Positions 1 through 12,989 are shown, counted from the first letter of the stretch. The stretch is DNA of 64,000 bases from Hydractinia symbiolongicarpus (GCF_029227915.1 NC_079879.1:868001-932000); one strand, 5' to 3'. Notes: a model not told the origin generated them from the sequence alone. Numbers and translations are program-made.

Positions 1-2278
1 CACCACTAAAACGCATGAGACTTGTAGTTTATAAAAATGATTTCATTTTTGATGAGACGCTGAATAAAAGGAGTTTAATCGCCGGCAAACGAAAACCAGC
101 GATTTCCCTTAAATCCCGGGCTTGGCCTCTATAGTCAAAAGTACACAAAGAAAGTACCCAGGCAGTAAACTCATTTTTGGAATGTTTTTTTGAATTATTT
201 TTTCACCACTAAAACGCATGTGACTTGTAGTATTCAAAAATGTTTTCATTTTTGATGGGACGCTGAATAGAATAAGTTTAATCGCCGGCAAACGAAAACC
301 CGCGATTTCCCGTAAATGCCGGGCTTGGCCCGTATAGTCGAATGTATACAAAGAAAGTAATCAGGGAGTAAACTCATTTTCCGAACGATTTTTTAAATTA
401 TTTTTTCGCCACTAAAACGCACGAGACTTGTAGTTTATAAAAATGATTTCATTTTTGATGAAACGCTGAATAAAAGGAGTTTAATCGCCGGCAAACAAAA
501 ACCTGCGGTTTCCCTTAAATCCCGAACTCGGCCTGTATAGTCAAAAGTATACAAAGAAAGTACGCAGGGAGTAAACTCATTTCCCGAACGATTCTTTAAA
601 TTATTATTTCACCACTAAAACGCATGACACTTGTAGTTTTCAAAAATGTTTTCATTCTTGATAAGACGCTGAAAAAAAAAAGTTTAATCGCGGGCAAACG
701 AAAACCCGAGATTTCCCGTAAATCCCGGGCTTGACCCCTATAGTCAAAAGTACACAAAGAAAGTACCCAGGCAGTAAGCTCATTCTTGGAACGTTTTTTT
801 TAATTATCTTTTCACCACTATAACGCATGAGACTTGCAGTATTCAAAAATGTTTTCATTTTTGATGGGACGCTGAATAGAAGACGTTTAATCGCCGGCAA
901 ACGAAAACCCGCGATTTCCCGTAAATCCCGGGCTTGGCGCGTATAGTCGAATGTATACAAAGAAAGTAAACTGGGAATAAACTCATTTCCCGAACGATTT
1001 TTTAAATTAATTTTTTACCACTAAAACGCATAAGACTTGTAGTTTCTAAAAACAATTTCATTTTTGATGAGACGCTGAATAAAAGGAGTTTAATCTCCAG
1101 CAAACGAAAACCCGCGATTTCCCGTAAATCCCGGACCCGGCCCGTATAGTCAAAAGTATACAAATAAAGTACGCAGGGAGTAAACTCATTTTCCGAACGA
1201 TTCTTTAAATTTTTTTTCACCACTAAAACGCATGAGACTTGTAGTATTCAAAAATGTTTTCATTTTTGATGGGACGCTGATAAGAAGAAGTTTAATCGCC
1301 GGCAAACGAAAACCCGCGATTTCCCGTAAATCCCGGGCCTGGCCCGTATTGTCGAATGCATACAAAGAAAGTACTCAGTCAGTAAACTGATTTCCCGAAC
1401 GATTCTTTAAATTATTTTTTCACCACTAAAACGCATGAGACTTGTAATTTACAAAAATGTTTTCATTTTTGATGAGACGCTGAATAAAAGAAGTTTAATC
1501 GCCGGCAAACGAAAACCCGCGATTTTCCGTACATCCCGGACTCGGCCCGTATAGTCGAATGTATACAAGGAAAGTACCCAGGGAGTAAACTGATTTCCCG
1601 AACGATTCTTTAAATTTTTTTTCACCACTAAAACGCATGAGACTTGTAGTTTACAAAAATATTTTTATTTTTGATGAGACGCTGAATAAAAGAAGTTTAA
1701 TCGCCGGCAAACGAAAACACGCGATTTTCTGTATATCACGGACTCGGCCCGTATAATCAAAAGTATACAAAGAAAGTACCCAGGAAGTAAACTCATTTCC
1801 CGAACGATTTTTTAAATTATTTTTTCACCACTATAACGCACGAGACTTGTAGTTTTCAAAAATTATTTCATTTTTGATGAGACGCTGAATAAAAGGAGTT
1901 TAATCTCCGGCAAACGAAAATCCGCGATTTCCCGTAGGTCCCGGACTCGGCCCGTATAATCAAAAGTATACAAAGAAAATACGCAGGGAGTAAACTCATT
2001 TCCCGAACGATTCTTTAAATTAATATTTCACCACTAAAACGCATGAGACTTGTAGTTTTCAAAAATGTTTTCATTCTTGATAAGACGCTGAAAAAAAAAA
2101 GTTTAATCGCGGGCAAACGGAAACCGGAGATTTCCCGTAAATCCCGGGCTTGGCCCCTATAGTCAAAATTACACAAAGAAAGTACCCAGGCAGTAAACTC
2201 ATTTTTGGAATGTTTTTTTGAATTATTTTTTCACCACTATAACGCATGAGACTTGTAGTATTCAAAAATGTTTTCATT
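1..2278 (+). repeat. 12-mer HOR, unit 1 (left edge outside window)
   Basis: First of three tandem units of a 12-monomer higher-order repeat. Sequence from base 1 recurs at 2435 and 5274, with the same order of monomer types and only occasional single-base differences. Diagnostic members are the CGCCACT variant at 407, the A-run monomer at 610 (CATTCTTGATAAG then a long A-run), the TACCACT variant at 1016 and the GATAAGAAGAAG monomer at 1218. Full period is 2,434 bp. The unit is cut by the window start when phased on the right-hand array edge at 7551. Confidence 0.9.
204..406 (+). repeat. Representative 203-bp satellite monomer
   Basis: A full-length monomer used here as reference. Offsets 1-30 hold the most conserved block (CACCACTAAAACGCATG then GACTTGTAGT). 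Offsets 31-55 hold an inverted repeat around CAAAAATG and CATTTTTG. Offsets 56-75 (GACGCTGAATA then purines) vary in length and in A-run. Offsets 78-90 contain TTTAATCGCCGGCAAACG with the palindrome GCCGGC at 284-289. Offsets 94-132 are CG-rich. Offsets 126-139 carry CCCGTATAGTCGAA, one of the most variable sites between monomers. Offsets 140-160 hold TATACAAAGAAAGTA, and the end is CCGAACGATT followed by T/A runs. By hand count it has 37 C, 39 G and 13 CpG. The 203-bp length is compatible with one nucleosome per monomer, which is inference. Confidence 0.9.
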
Positions 2279-5117
2279 TCTGATGAGACGCTAAATAAAA
2301 GAGGTTTAATCGCCGGCAAACAAAAACCCGCGATTTCCCGTAAATCCCGGGCTTGGCCCGTATAGTCGAATGTATACAAAGAAAGTACCCAGGGAGTAAA
2401 CTCATTTCCCGAACGATTTTTTAAATTATTTTTTCACCACTAAAACGCATGAGACTTGTAGTTTATAAAAATGATTTCATTTTTGATGAGACGCTGAATA
2501 AAAGGAGTTTAATCGCCGGCAAACGAAAACCAGCGATTTCCCTTAAATCCCGGGCTTGGCCTCTATAGTCAAAAGTACACAAAGAAAGTACCCAGGCAGT
2601 AAACTCATTTTTGGAATGTTTTTTTGAATTATTTTTTCACCACTAAAACGCATGTGACTTGTAGTATTCAAAAATGTTTTCATTTTTGATGGGACGCTGA
2701 ATAGAATAAGTTTAATCGCCGGCAAACGAAAACCCGCGATTTCCCGTAAATGCCGGGCTTGGCCCGTATAGTCGAATGTATACAAAGAAAGTAATCAGGG
2801 AGTAAACTCATTTTCCGAACGATTTTTTAAATTATTTTTTCGCCACTAAAACGCACGAGACTTGTAGTTTATAAAAATGATTTCATTTTTGATGAAACGC
2901 TGAATAAAAGGAGTTTAATCGCCGGCAAACAAAAACCTGCGGTTTCCCTTAAATCCCGAACTCGGCCTGTATAGTCAAAAGTATACAAAGAAAGTACGCA
3001 GGGAGTAAACTCATTTCCCGAACGATTCTTTAAATTATTATTTCACCACTAAAACGCATGACACTTGTAGTTTTCAAAAATGTTTTCATTCTTGATAAGA
3101 CGCTGAAAAAAAAAAGTTTAATCGCGGGCAAACGAAAACCCGAGATTTCCCGTAAATCCCGGGCTTGACCCCTATAGTCAAAAGTACACAAAGAAAGTAC
3201 CCAGGCAGTAAGCTCATTCTTGGAACGTTTTTTTTAATTATCTTTTCACCACTATAACGCATGAGACTTGCAGTATTCAAAAATGTTTTCATTTTTGATG
3301 GGACGCTGAATAGAAGACGTTTAATCGCCGGCAAACGAAAACCCGCGATTTCCCGTAAATCCCGGGCTTGGCGCGTATAGTCGAATGTATACAAAGAAAG
3401 TAAACTGGGAATAAACTCATTTCCCGAACGATTTTTTAAATTAATTTTTTACCACTAAAACGCATAAGACTTGTAGTTTCTAAAAACAATTTCATTTTTG
3501 ATGAGACGCTGAATAAAAGGAGTTTAATCTCCAGCAAACGAAAACACGCGATTTCCCGTAAATCCCGGACCCGGCCCGTATAGTCAAAAGTATACAAATA
3601 AAGTACGCAGGGAGTAAACTCATTTCCCGAACGATTCTTTAAATTATTTTTTCACCACTAAAACGCATGAGACTTGTAATTTACAAAAATGTTTTCATTT
3701 TTGATGAGACGCTGAATAAAAGAAGTTTAATCGCCGGCAAACGAAAACCCGCGATTTTCCGTACATCCCGGACTCGGCCCGTATAGTCGAATGTATACAA
3801 GGAAAGTACCCAGGGAGTAAACTGATTTCCCGAACGATTCTTTAAATTTTTTTTCACCACTAAAACGCATGAGACTTGTAGTTTACAAAAATATTTTTAT
3901 TTTTGATGAGACGCTGAATAAAAGAAGTTTAATCGCCGGCAAACGAAAACACGCGATTTTCTGTATATCACGGACTCGGCCCGTATAATCAAAAGTATAC
4001 AAAGAAAGTACCCAGGAAGTAAACTCATTTCCCGAACGATTCTTTAAATTTTTTTTCACCACTAAAACGCATGAGACTTGTAGTATTCAAAAATGTTTTC
4101 ATTTTTGATGGGACGCTGATAAGAAGAAGTTTAATCGCCGGCAAACGAAAACCCGCGATTTCCCGTAAATCCCGGGCCTGGCCCGTATTGTCGAATGCAT
4201 ACAAAGAAAGTACTCAGTCAGTAAACTGATTTCCCGAACGATTCTTTAAATTATTTTTTCACCACTAAAACGCATGAGACTTGTAATTTACAAAAATGTT
4301 TTCATTTTTGATGAGACGCTGAATAAAAGAAGTTTAATCGCCGGCAAACGAAAACCCGCGATTTTCCGTACATCCCGGACTCGGCCCGTATAGTCGAATG
4401 TATACAAGGAAAGTACCCAGGGAGTAAACTGATTTCCCGAACGATTCTTTAAATTTTTTTTCACCACTAAAACGCATGAGACTTGTAGTTTACAAAAATA
4501 TTTTTATTTTTGATGAGACGCTGAATAAAAGAAGTTTAATCGCCGGCAAACGAAAACACGCGATTTTCTGTATATCACGGACTCGGCCCGTATAATCAAA
4601 AGTATACAAAGAAAGTACCCAGGAAGTAAACTCATTTCCCGAACGATTTTTTAAATTATTTTTTCACCACTATAACGCACGAGACTTGTAGTTTTCAAAA
4701 ATTATTTCATTTTTGATGAGACGCTGAATAAAAGGAGTTTAATCTCCGGCAAACGAAAATCCGCGATTTCCCGTAGGTCCCGGACTCGGCCCGTATAATC
4801 AAAAGTATACAAAGAAAATACGCAGGGAGTAAACTCATTTCCCGAACGATTCTTTAAATTAATATTTCACCACTAAAACGCATGAGACTTGTAGTTTTCA
4901 AAAATGTTTTCATTCTTGATAAGACGCTGAAAAAAAAAAGTTTAATCGCGGGCAAACGGAAACCGGAGATTTCCCGTAAATCCCGGGCTTGGCCCCTATA
5001 GTCAAAATTACACAAAGAAAGTACCCAGGCAGTAAACTCATTTTTGGAATGTTTTTTTGAATTATTTTTTCACCACTATAACGCATGAGACTTGTAGTAT
5101 TCAAAAATGTTTTCATT
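2279..5117 (+). repeat. 12-mer HOR, unit 2, expanded to 14 monomers
   Basis: Second unit, 2,839 bp instead of 2,434 bp. The extra 405 bp is a two-monomer insertion. In unit 1 the order after the TACCACT monomer is B (1218, GATAAGAAGAAG), C (1421, TTGTAATTTAC), D (1623, AAAAATATTTTTATT). Here it is C (3655), D (3857), B (4058), C (4260), D (4462). The rest matches unit 1 nearly base for base. Confidence 0.88.
3655..4057 (+). repeat. Inserted C-D monomer pair within HOR unit 2
   Basis: The two monomers beginning at 3655 and 3857 are near copies of those at 4260 and 4462 and are absent at the matching place in units 1 and 3. The second one ends with the tail that normally precedes monomer B (CGATTCTTTAAA then T8), whereas the ordinary D monomer ends CGATTTTTTAAATTA. 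The exchange point therefore lies in the last about 40 bp of the monomer. This is a private expansion of one unit and is later than the spread of the 12-mer. Confidence 0.85.
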
Positions 5118-7551
5118 TCTGATGAGACGCTAAATAAAAGAGGTTTAATCGCCGGCAAACAAAAACCCGCGATTTCCCGTAAATCCCGGGCTTGGCCCGT
5201 ATAGTCGAATGTATACAAAGAAAGTACCCAGGGAGTAAACTCATTTCCCGAACGATTTTTTAAATTATTTTTTCACCACTAAAACGCATGAGACTTGTAG
5301 TTTATAAAAATGATTTCATTTTTGATGAGACGCTGAATAAAAGGAGTTTAATCGCCGGCAAACGAAAACCAGCGATTTCCCTTAAATCCCGGGCTTGGCC
5401 TCTATAGTCAAAAGTACACAAAGAAAGTACCCAGGCAGTAAACTCATTTTTGGAATGTTTTTTTGAATTATTTTTTCACCACTAAAACGCATGTGACTTG
5501 TAGTATTCAAAAATGTTTTCATTTTTGATGGGACGCTGAATAGAATAAGTTTAATCGCCGGCAAACGAAAACCCGCGATTTCCCGTAAATGCCGGGCTTG
5601 GCCCGTATAGTCGAATGTATACAAAGAAAGTAATCAGGGAGTAAACTGATTTTCCGAACGATTTTTTAAATTATTTTTTCGCCACTAAAACGCACGAGAC
5701 TTGTAGTTTATAAAAATGATTTCATTTTTGATGAAACGCTGAATAAAAGGAGTTTAATCGCCGGCAAACAAAAACCTGCGGTTTCCCTTAAATCCCGAAC
5801 TCGGCCTGTATAGTCAAAAGTATACAAAGAAAGTACGCAGGGAGTAAACTCATTTCCCGAACGATTCTTTAAATTATTATTTCACCACTAAAACGCATGA
5901 CACTTGTAGTTTTCAAAAATGTTTTCATTCTTGATAAGACGCTGAAAAAAAAAAGTTTAATCGCGGGCAAACGAAAATCCGAGATTTCCCGTAAATCCCG
6001 GGCTTGACCCCTATAGTCAAAAGTACACAAAGAAAGTACCCAGGCAGTAAGCTCATTCTTGGAACGTTTTTTTTAATTATCTTTTCACCACTATAACGCA
6101 TGAGACTTGCAGTATTCAAAAATGTTTTCATTTTTGATGGGACGCTGAATAGAAGACGTTTAATCGCCGGCAAACGAAAACCCGCGATTTCCCGTAAATC
6201 CCGGGCTTGGCGCGTATAGTCGAATGTATACAAAGAAAGTAAACTGGGAATAAACTCATTTCCCGAACGATTTTTTAAATTAATTTTTTACCACTAAAAC
6301 GCATAAGACTTGTAGTTTCTAAAAACAATTTCATTTTTGATGAGACGCTGAATAAAAGGAGTTTAATCTCCAGCAAACGAAAACCCGCGATTTCCCGTAA
6401 ATCCCGGACCCGGCCCGTATAGTCAAAAGTATACAAATAAAGTACGCAGGGAGTAAACTCATTTTCCGAACGATTCTTTAAATTTTTTTTCACCACTAAA
6501 ACGCATGAGACTTGTAGTATTCAAAAATGTTTTCATTTTTGATGGGACGCTGATAAGAAGAAGTTTAATCGCCGGCAAACGAAAACCCGCGATTTCCCGT
6601 AAATCCCGGGCCTGGCCCGTATTGTCGAATGCATACAAAGAAAGTACTCAGTCAGTAAACTGATTTCCCGAACGATTCTTTAAATTATTTTTTCACCACT
6701 AAAACGCATGAGACTTGTAATTTACAAAAATGTTTTCATTTTTGATGAGACGCTGAATAAAAGAAGTTTAATCGCCGGCAAACGAAAACCCGCGATTTTC
6801 CGTACATCCCGGACTCGGCCCGTATAGTCGAATGTATACAAGGAAAGTACCCAGGGAGTAAACTGATTTCCCGAACGATTCTTTAAATTTTTTTTCACCA
6901 CTAAAACGCATGAGACTTGTAGTTTACAAAAATATTTTTATTTTTGATGAGACGCTGAATAAAAGAAGTTTAATCGCCGGCAAACGAAAACACGCGATTT
7001 TCTGTATATCACGGACTCGGCCCGTATAATCAAAAGTATACAAAGAAAGTACCCAGGAAGTAAACTCATTTCCCGAACGATTTTTTAAATTATTTTTTCA
7101 CCACTATAACGCACGAGACTTGTAGTTTTCAAAAATTATTTCATTTTTGATGAGACGCTGAATAAAAGGAGTTTAATCTCCGGCAAACGAAAATCCGCGA
7201 TTTCCCGTAGGTCCCGGACTCGGCCCGTATAATCAAAAGTATACAAAGAAAATACGCAGGGAGTAAACTCATTTCCCGAACGATTCTTTAAATTAATATT
7301 TCACCACTAAAACGCATGAGACTTGTAGTTTTCAAAAATGTTTTCATTCTTGATAAGACGCTGAAAAAAAAAAGTTTAATCGCGGGCAAACGGAAACCGG
7401 AGATTTCCCGTAAATCCCGGGCTTGGCCCCTATAGTCAAAATTACACAAAGAAAGTACCCAGGCAGTAAACTCATTTTTGGAATGTTTTTTTGAATTATT
7501 TTTTCACCACTATAACGCATGAGACTTGTAGTATTCAAAAATGTTTTCATT
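5118..7551 (+). repeat. 12-mer HOR, unit 3 (right edge of block)
   Basis: Third unit, back to 2,434 bp and the original order without the C-D insertion. It differs from its neighbours at scattered single bases, for example GTAAACTG at about 5641 instead of GTAAACTC, and AAAATCC instead of AAAACCC at about 5975. Within its last monomer (starting near 7505) it stops matching unit 1 after TATTCAAAAATGTTTTCATT, so the edge of the homogenised block falls inside the dyad of that monomer. Confidence 0.88.
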
Positions 7552-8737
7552 TTTGATGGGACGCTGAATAGAATAAGTTTAATCGCCGGCAAACGAAAAC
7601 CCGCGATTTCCCGTAAATCCCGGGCCTGGCCCGTATAGTCGAATGCATACAAAGAAAGTACTCAGTGAGTAAATTGATTTCCCGAGCGATTCTTTAAATT
7701 ATTTTTTCACCACTAAAACGCATGAGACTTGAAGTTTTCAAAAATGTTTTCATTTCTGATGAGACGCTAAATAAAAGAGGTTTAATCGCCGGCAAACGAA
7801 AACCCGCGATTTCCCGTAAATCCCGGGCTTGGCCCGTATAGTCGAATGTATACAAAAAAGTAACCAGGGAGTAAACTCATTTCCCGAACGATTTTTTAAA
7901 TTATTTTTTCACCACTAAAACGCATGAGACTTGTAGTTTATAAAAATGATTTCATTTTTGATGAGACGCTGAATAAAAGGAGTTTAATCGCCGGCAAACG
8001 AAAACCCGCGATTTCCCTTAAATCCCGGACTCGGCCTGTATAGTCAAAAGTATACAAAGAAAGTACGCAGGGAGTAAACTCAGTTCCCGAACGATTCTTT
8101 AAATTATTATTTCACCACTAAAACGCATGAGACTTGTAATTTTCAAAAATGTTTTCATTCTTGATAAGACACTGAAAAAAAAAGTTTAATCGCAGGCAAA
8201 CGAAAACCCGAGATTTCCCGTAAATCCCGTGCTTGACCCCTATAGTCAAAAGTACACAAAGAAAGTACCCAGGCAGTAAACTCATTTTTGGAACGTTTTT
8301 TTGAATTATCTTTTCACCACTATAACGCATGAGACTTGTAGTATTCAAAAATGTTTTCATTTTTGATGGGACGCTGAATAGAAGAAGTTTAATCGCCGGC
8401 AAACGAAAACCCGCGATTTCCTGTAAATCCCGGGCTTGGCGCGTATAGTCGAATGTATACAAAGAAAGTACCCAGTGAGTAAATTGATTTCCCGAGCGAT
8501 TCTTTAAATTATTTTTTCACCACTAAAACGCATGAGACTTGAAGTTTTCAAAAATGTTTTCATTTCTGATGAGACGCTAAATAAAAGAGGTTTAATCGCC
8601 GGCAAACGAAAACCCGCGATTTCCCGTAAATCCCGGGCTTGGCCCGTATAGTCGAATGTATACAAAAAAGTAACCAGGGAGTAAACTCATTTCCCGAACG
8701 ATTTTTTAAATTAATTTTTTACCACTAAAACGCATAA
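7552..8737 (+). repeat. Mixed satellite monomers right of the 12-mer block
   Basis: About six monomers without a clean tandem HOR. The monomer at 7708 (TTGAAGTTTTC, GACGCTAAATAAAAGAGG) recurs at 8518, 810 bp away, with its flanking GAGTAAATTGATTTCCCGAG. The shared stretch is only about 240 bp, so this looks like a short conversion or an old four-monomer duplication since diverged. An A-run monomer near 8115 is followed by the usual CACTATAACG partner. Confidence 0.75.
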
Positions 8738-9628
8738 GACTTGTAGTTTTCAAAAATGTTTTCATTGTTGATAAGACGCTGAAAAAAAAAAGTTTAATCG
8801 CGGGAAAACGAAAACCCGCGATTTCCCGTAAATCCCGGACCCGGCCAGTATAGTCAAAAGTATACAAATAAAGTACGCAGGGAGTAAACTCATTTCCCGA
8901 ACGATTCTTTAAATTATTATTTCACCACTAAAACGCATGAGACTTGTAGTTTTCAAAAATATTTTCATTCTTGATAAGACGCTGAAAAAAAAAAGTTTAA
9001 TCGCGGGCAAACGAAAACCCGCGATTTCCCGTAAATGCTGGGCTTGGCCCGTATAGTCGAATGTATACAAAGAAAGTAACCAGGGAGTAAACACATTTCC
9101 CGAACGATTTTTTAAATTATTTTTTTACCACTAAAACCCATGAGACTTGTAGTTTATAAAAATGATTTCATTTTTGATGAGACGCTGAATAAAAGGAGTT
9201 TAATCGCCGGCAAACGAAAACCCGCGATTTCCCTTAAATCCCGGACTCGGCCTGTATAGTCAAAAGTGTACAAAGAAAGTACGCAGGGAGTAAACTCATT
9301 ACCCAAACGATTCTTTAAATTATTATTTCACCACTACAACGCATGAGACTTGTAGTTTTCAAAAATGTTTTCATTGTTGATAAGACGCTGAAAAAAAAAA
9401 GTTTAATCGCGGGAAAACGAAAACCCGCGATTTCCCGTAAATCCCGGACCCGGCCAGTATAGTCAAAAGTATACAAATAAAGTACGCAGGGAGTAAACTC
9501 ATTTCCCGAACGATTCTTTAAATTATTATTTCACCACTAAAACGCATGAGACTTGTAGTTTTCAAAAATATTTTCATTCTTGATAAGACGCTGAAAAAAA
9601 AAAGTTTAATCGCGGGCAAACGAAAACC
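8738..9628 (+). repeat. 609-bp (3-monomer) tandem duplication, second unit partial
   Basis: Monomers at 8720 and 8923 recur at 9329 and 9532. The rare word CATTGTTGATAAG and the private GGCCAGTATAG are shared by both copies. Similarity starts near 8738/9347 and ends near 9628, where one copy reads CCCGAGATT and the other CCCGCGATT. Unit 1 is about 8738-9346 and the partial unit 2 about 9347-9628. Confidence 0.75.
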
Positions 9629-12600
9629 CGAGATTTCCCGTAAATCCCGGGCTTGACCCCTATAGTGAAAAGTACACTAAGAAAGTACCCAGGCAGTAAA
9701 CTCATTTTTGGAACGTTTTTTTGAATTATCTTTTCACCACTATAACGCATGAGACTTGTAGTATTCAAAAATGTTTTCATTTTTGATGGGACGCTGAATA
9801 GAAGAAGTTTAATCGACGGCAAACGAAAACCCGCGATTTCCCGTAAATCCCGAGCCTGGCCCGTATAGTCGAATGCATAGAAAGAAAGTACTCAGTCAGT
9901 AAACTGATTTACCAAACGATTCTTTAAATTATTTTTTCACCACTAAAACGCACGAGACTTGTAGTTCTCAAAAATATTTTCATTTTTGATGAGACGCTGA
10001 ATAAAAGAAGTTTAATCGCCGGCAAACGAAAACCCGCGATTTTCCGTATATCACGGACTCGGCCCGTATAGTCAAAAGTATACAAAGAAAGTACCCAGGA
10101 AGTAAACTTATTTCCCGAACGATTTTTTAAATTATTTTTTCACCACTAAAACGCAGGAGACTTGTAGTTTTCAAAAATGACTTCATTTTTGATGAGACGC
10201 TGAATAAAAGGAGTTTAATCTCCGGCAAACGAAAACCCGCGATTTCCCGTAGGTCCCGGACCCGGCCCGTATAGTCAAAAGTATACAAAGAAAATACGCA
10301 GGGAGTAAACTAATTTCCCGAACGAGTCTCTAAATTATTATTTCACCACTAAAACGCATGGGACTTGTAGTTTTCAAAAATGTTTTCATTTTTGATGGTA
10401 CGCTGAATAGAAGAAGTTTAATCGCCGGCAAACGAAAACCCGCGATCTCCCGTAAATCCCGGGCCTGGCCCGTATAGTCGAATGCATACAAAGAAAGTAC
10501 TCAGTCAGTAAACTGATTTCCCGAATGATTCTTTAAGTTATTTTTTCACCACTAAAACGCATGAGACTTGTAGTTTTCAAAATGTTTTCATTCTTGATAA
10601 GACGCTGAAAAAAAAAAGTATAATCGCGGGAAAACGAAAACCCGAGATTTCCCGTAAATCCCGGGCTTGACCCCTATAGTCAAAAGTACACAAAGAAAGT
10701 ACTTAGGCAGTAAACTCATTTTTGGAACGTTTTTTTGAATTATCTTTTCACCACTATAACGCATGAGACTTGTAGTATTCAAAAATGTTTTCATTTTTGA
10801 TGGGACGCTGAATAGAAGAAGTTTAATCGCCGGCAAACGAAAACCCGCGATTTCCCGTAAATCCCGGGCTTGGCGCGTATAGTCGAATGTATACAAAGAA
10901 AGTAAACTTTGAGTAAACTCTTTTCCCGAAAGATTTTTTAAATTAATTTTTTACCACTAAAACGCATAAGACTTGTAGTTTTCAAAAACGATTTCATTTT
11001 TGATGAGACGCTGAATAAAAGGAGTTTAATCTCCGGCAAACGAAAACCCGCGATTTCCCGTAAATCCCGGACCCGGCCCGTATAGTCAAAAGTATACAAA
11101 TAAAGTACGCAGGGAGTAAACTCATTTCCCGAACGATTCTTTAAATTATTATTTCACCACTATAACGCATGAGACTTGTAGTATTCAAAAATGTTTTCAT
11201 TTTTGATGGGACGCTGAATAGAAGAAGTTTATTCGCCGGCAAACGAAAACCTGCGATTTCCCGTAAATCCCGGGCCTGGCCCGTATTGTCGAATGCATAC
11301 AAAGAAAGTACTCAGTCAGTAAACTGATTTCCCGAACGATTCTTTAAATTATTTTTTCACCACTAAAACGCATGAGACTCGTAGTTTACAAAAATGTTTT
11401 CATTTTTGATGAGACGCTGAATAAAAAAAGTTTAATCGCCGGCAAACGAAAACCCGCGATTTTCCGTATATCACGGACTCGGCCCGTATAGTCAAAAGTA
11501 TACAAAGAAAGTACCCAAGAAGTAAACTCATTTCCCGAACGATTTTTTTAATTATTTTTTCTCCACTAAAACGCACGAGACTTGTAGTTTTCAAAAATGA
11601 TTTCATTTTTGATGAGACGCTGAATAAAAGGAGTTTAATCTCCGGCAAACGAGAACCCGCGATTTCCCGTAGGTCTTGGACCCGGCCCGTATAGTCAAAA
11701 GTATACAAAGAAAATACGCAGGGAGTAAACTCATTTCCCGAACGAGTCTCTAAATTATTATTTCACCACTAAAACGCATGGGACTTGTAGTTTTCAAAAA
11801 TGTTTTAATTTTTGATGGTACGCTGAATAGAAGAAGTTTAATCGCCGGCAAACGAAAACCCGCGATCTCCCGTAAATCCCGGGCCTGGCCCGTATAGTCG
11901 AATGCATACAAAGAAAGTACTCAGTCAGTAAACTGATTTATCGAATGATTCTTTAAGTTATTTTTTCACCACTAAAACGCATGAGACTTGTAGTTTTCAA
12001 AAATGTTTTCATTCTTGATAAGACGCTGAAAAAAAAAGTTTAATCGCGGGCAAACGAAAACCCGAGATTTCCCGTAAATCCCGGGCTTGGCCCCTATAGT
12101 CAAAAGTACACAAAAAAAGTACCCAGGCAGTAAACTCATTTTTGAAACGTTCTTTTGAATTATTTTTTCACCACTATAACGCATGAGACTTGTAGTATTA
12201 AAAAATGTTTTCATTTTTGATGGGACGCTGAATAGAAGAAGTTTAATCGCCGGCAAACGAAAACCCGCGATTTCCCGTAAATCCCGAGCCTGGCCCGTAT
12301 AGTCGAATGCATAGAAAGAAAGTACTCAGTCAGTAAACTGATTTCCCGAACGATTCTTTAAATTATTTTTTCACCACTAAAACGCATGAGACTCGTAGTT
12401 TACAAAAATGTTTTCATTTTTGATGAGACGCTGAATAAAAAAAGTTTAATCGTCGGCAAACGAAAACCCGCGATTTTCCGTATATCACGGACTCGGCCCG
12501 TATAGTCAAAAGTATACAAAGAAAGTACCCAGGAAGTAAACTCATTTCCCGAACGATTTTTTAAATTATTTTTTCTCCACTAAAACGCACGAGACTTGTA

Positions 12601-12989
12601 GTTTTCAAAAATGATTTCATTTTTGATGAGACGCTAAATAAAAGGAGTTTAATCTCCGGCAAACGAAAACCCGCGATTTCCCGTAGGTCCCGGACCCGGC
12701 CCGTATAGTTAAAAGTATAAAAAGAAAATACGCAGGGAGTAAACTCATTTCCCGAACGAGTCTCTAAATTATTATTTCACCACCAAAACGCATGGGACTT
12801 GTAGTTTTCAAAAATGTTTTCATTTTTGATGGGACGCTGATAAGATGAAGTTTAATCGCCGGCAAACGAAAACCCGCGATCTCCCGTAAATCCCGGGCCT
12901 GGCCCGTATAGTCGAATGCATACAAAGAAAGTACTCAGTCAGTAAACTGATTTATCGAATGATTCTTTAAGTTATTTTTTCACCACTAT
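9629..12989 (+). repeat. Variable-length HOR region marked by CGAGTCTCTAAATTA
   Basis: The private tail CGAGTCTCTAAATTA precedes monomers at 10344, 11764, 12778, 13585 and 15203, followed each time by a CATGGGACTTG monomer that mostly reads GATGGTACGCTG (GGGACGCTG at 12778). The spacings are 1,420, 1,014, 807 and 1,618 bp, that is 7, 5, 4 and 8 monomers. The same local monomer order has therefore been copied with different numbers of intervening monomers. Substitutions and small indels between copies are more frequent than in the recent blocks, so this looks like an older layer. Confidence 0.75.

Noticed and set aside
329-342. A true CENP-B box
   Set aside because: Spacing between TTCG and CGGG is 6 rather than 7, and the fixed internal A cannot be aligned. 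It is kept only as a weak resemblance under findings.
652-960. Open reading frames of 60-125 codons on the minus strand, often starting MYTFDYTGQARDLREIAG, with similar copies throughout
   Set aside because: They are translations of the satellite itself. A 203-bp monomer is not a multiple of 3, so the frame changes at each monomer, and the longer frames simply read the same DNA twice in two frames (for example YTFDYTGQARD and YFLCVLLTIGAK). None spans more than about two monomers, and frames open and close with single-base indels. No known domain is recognisable.
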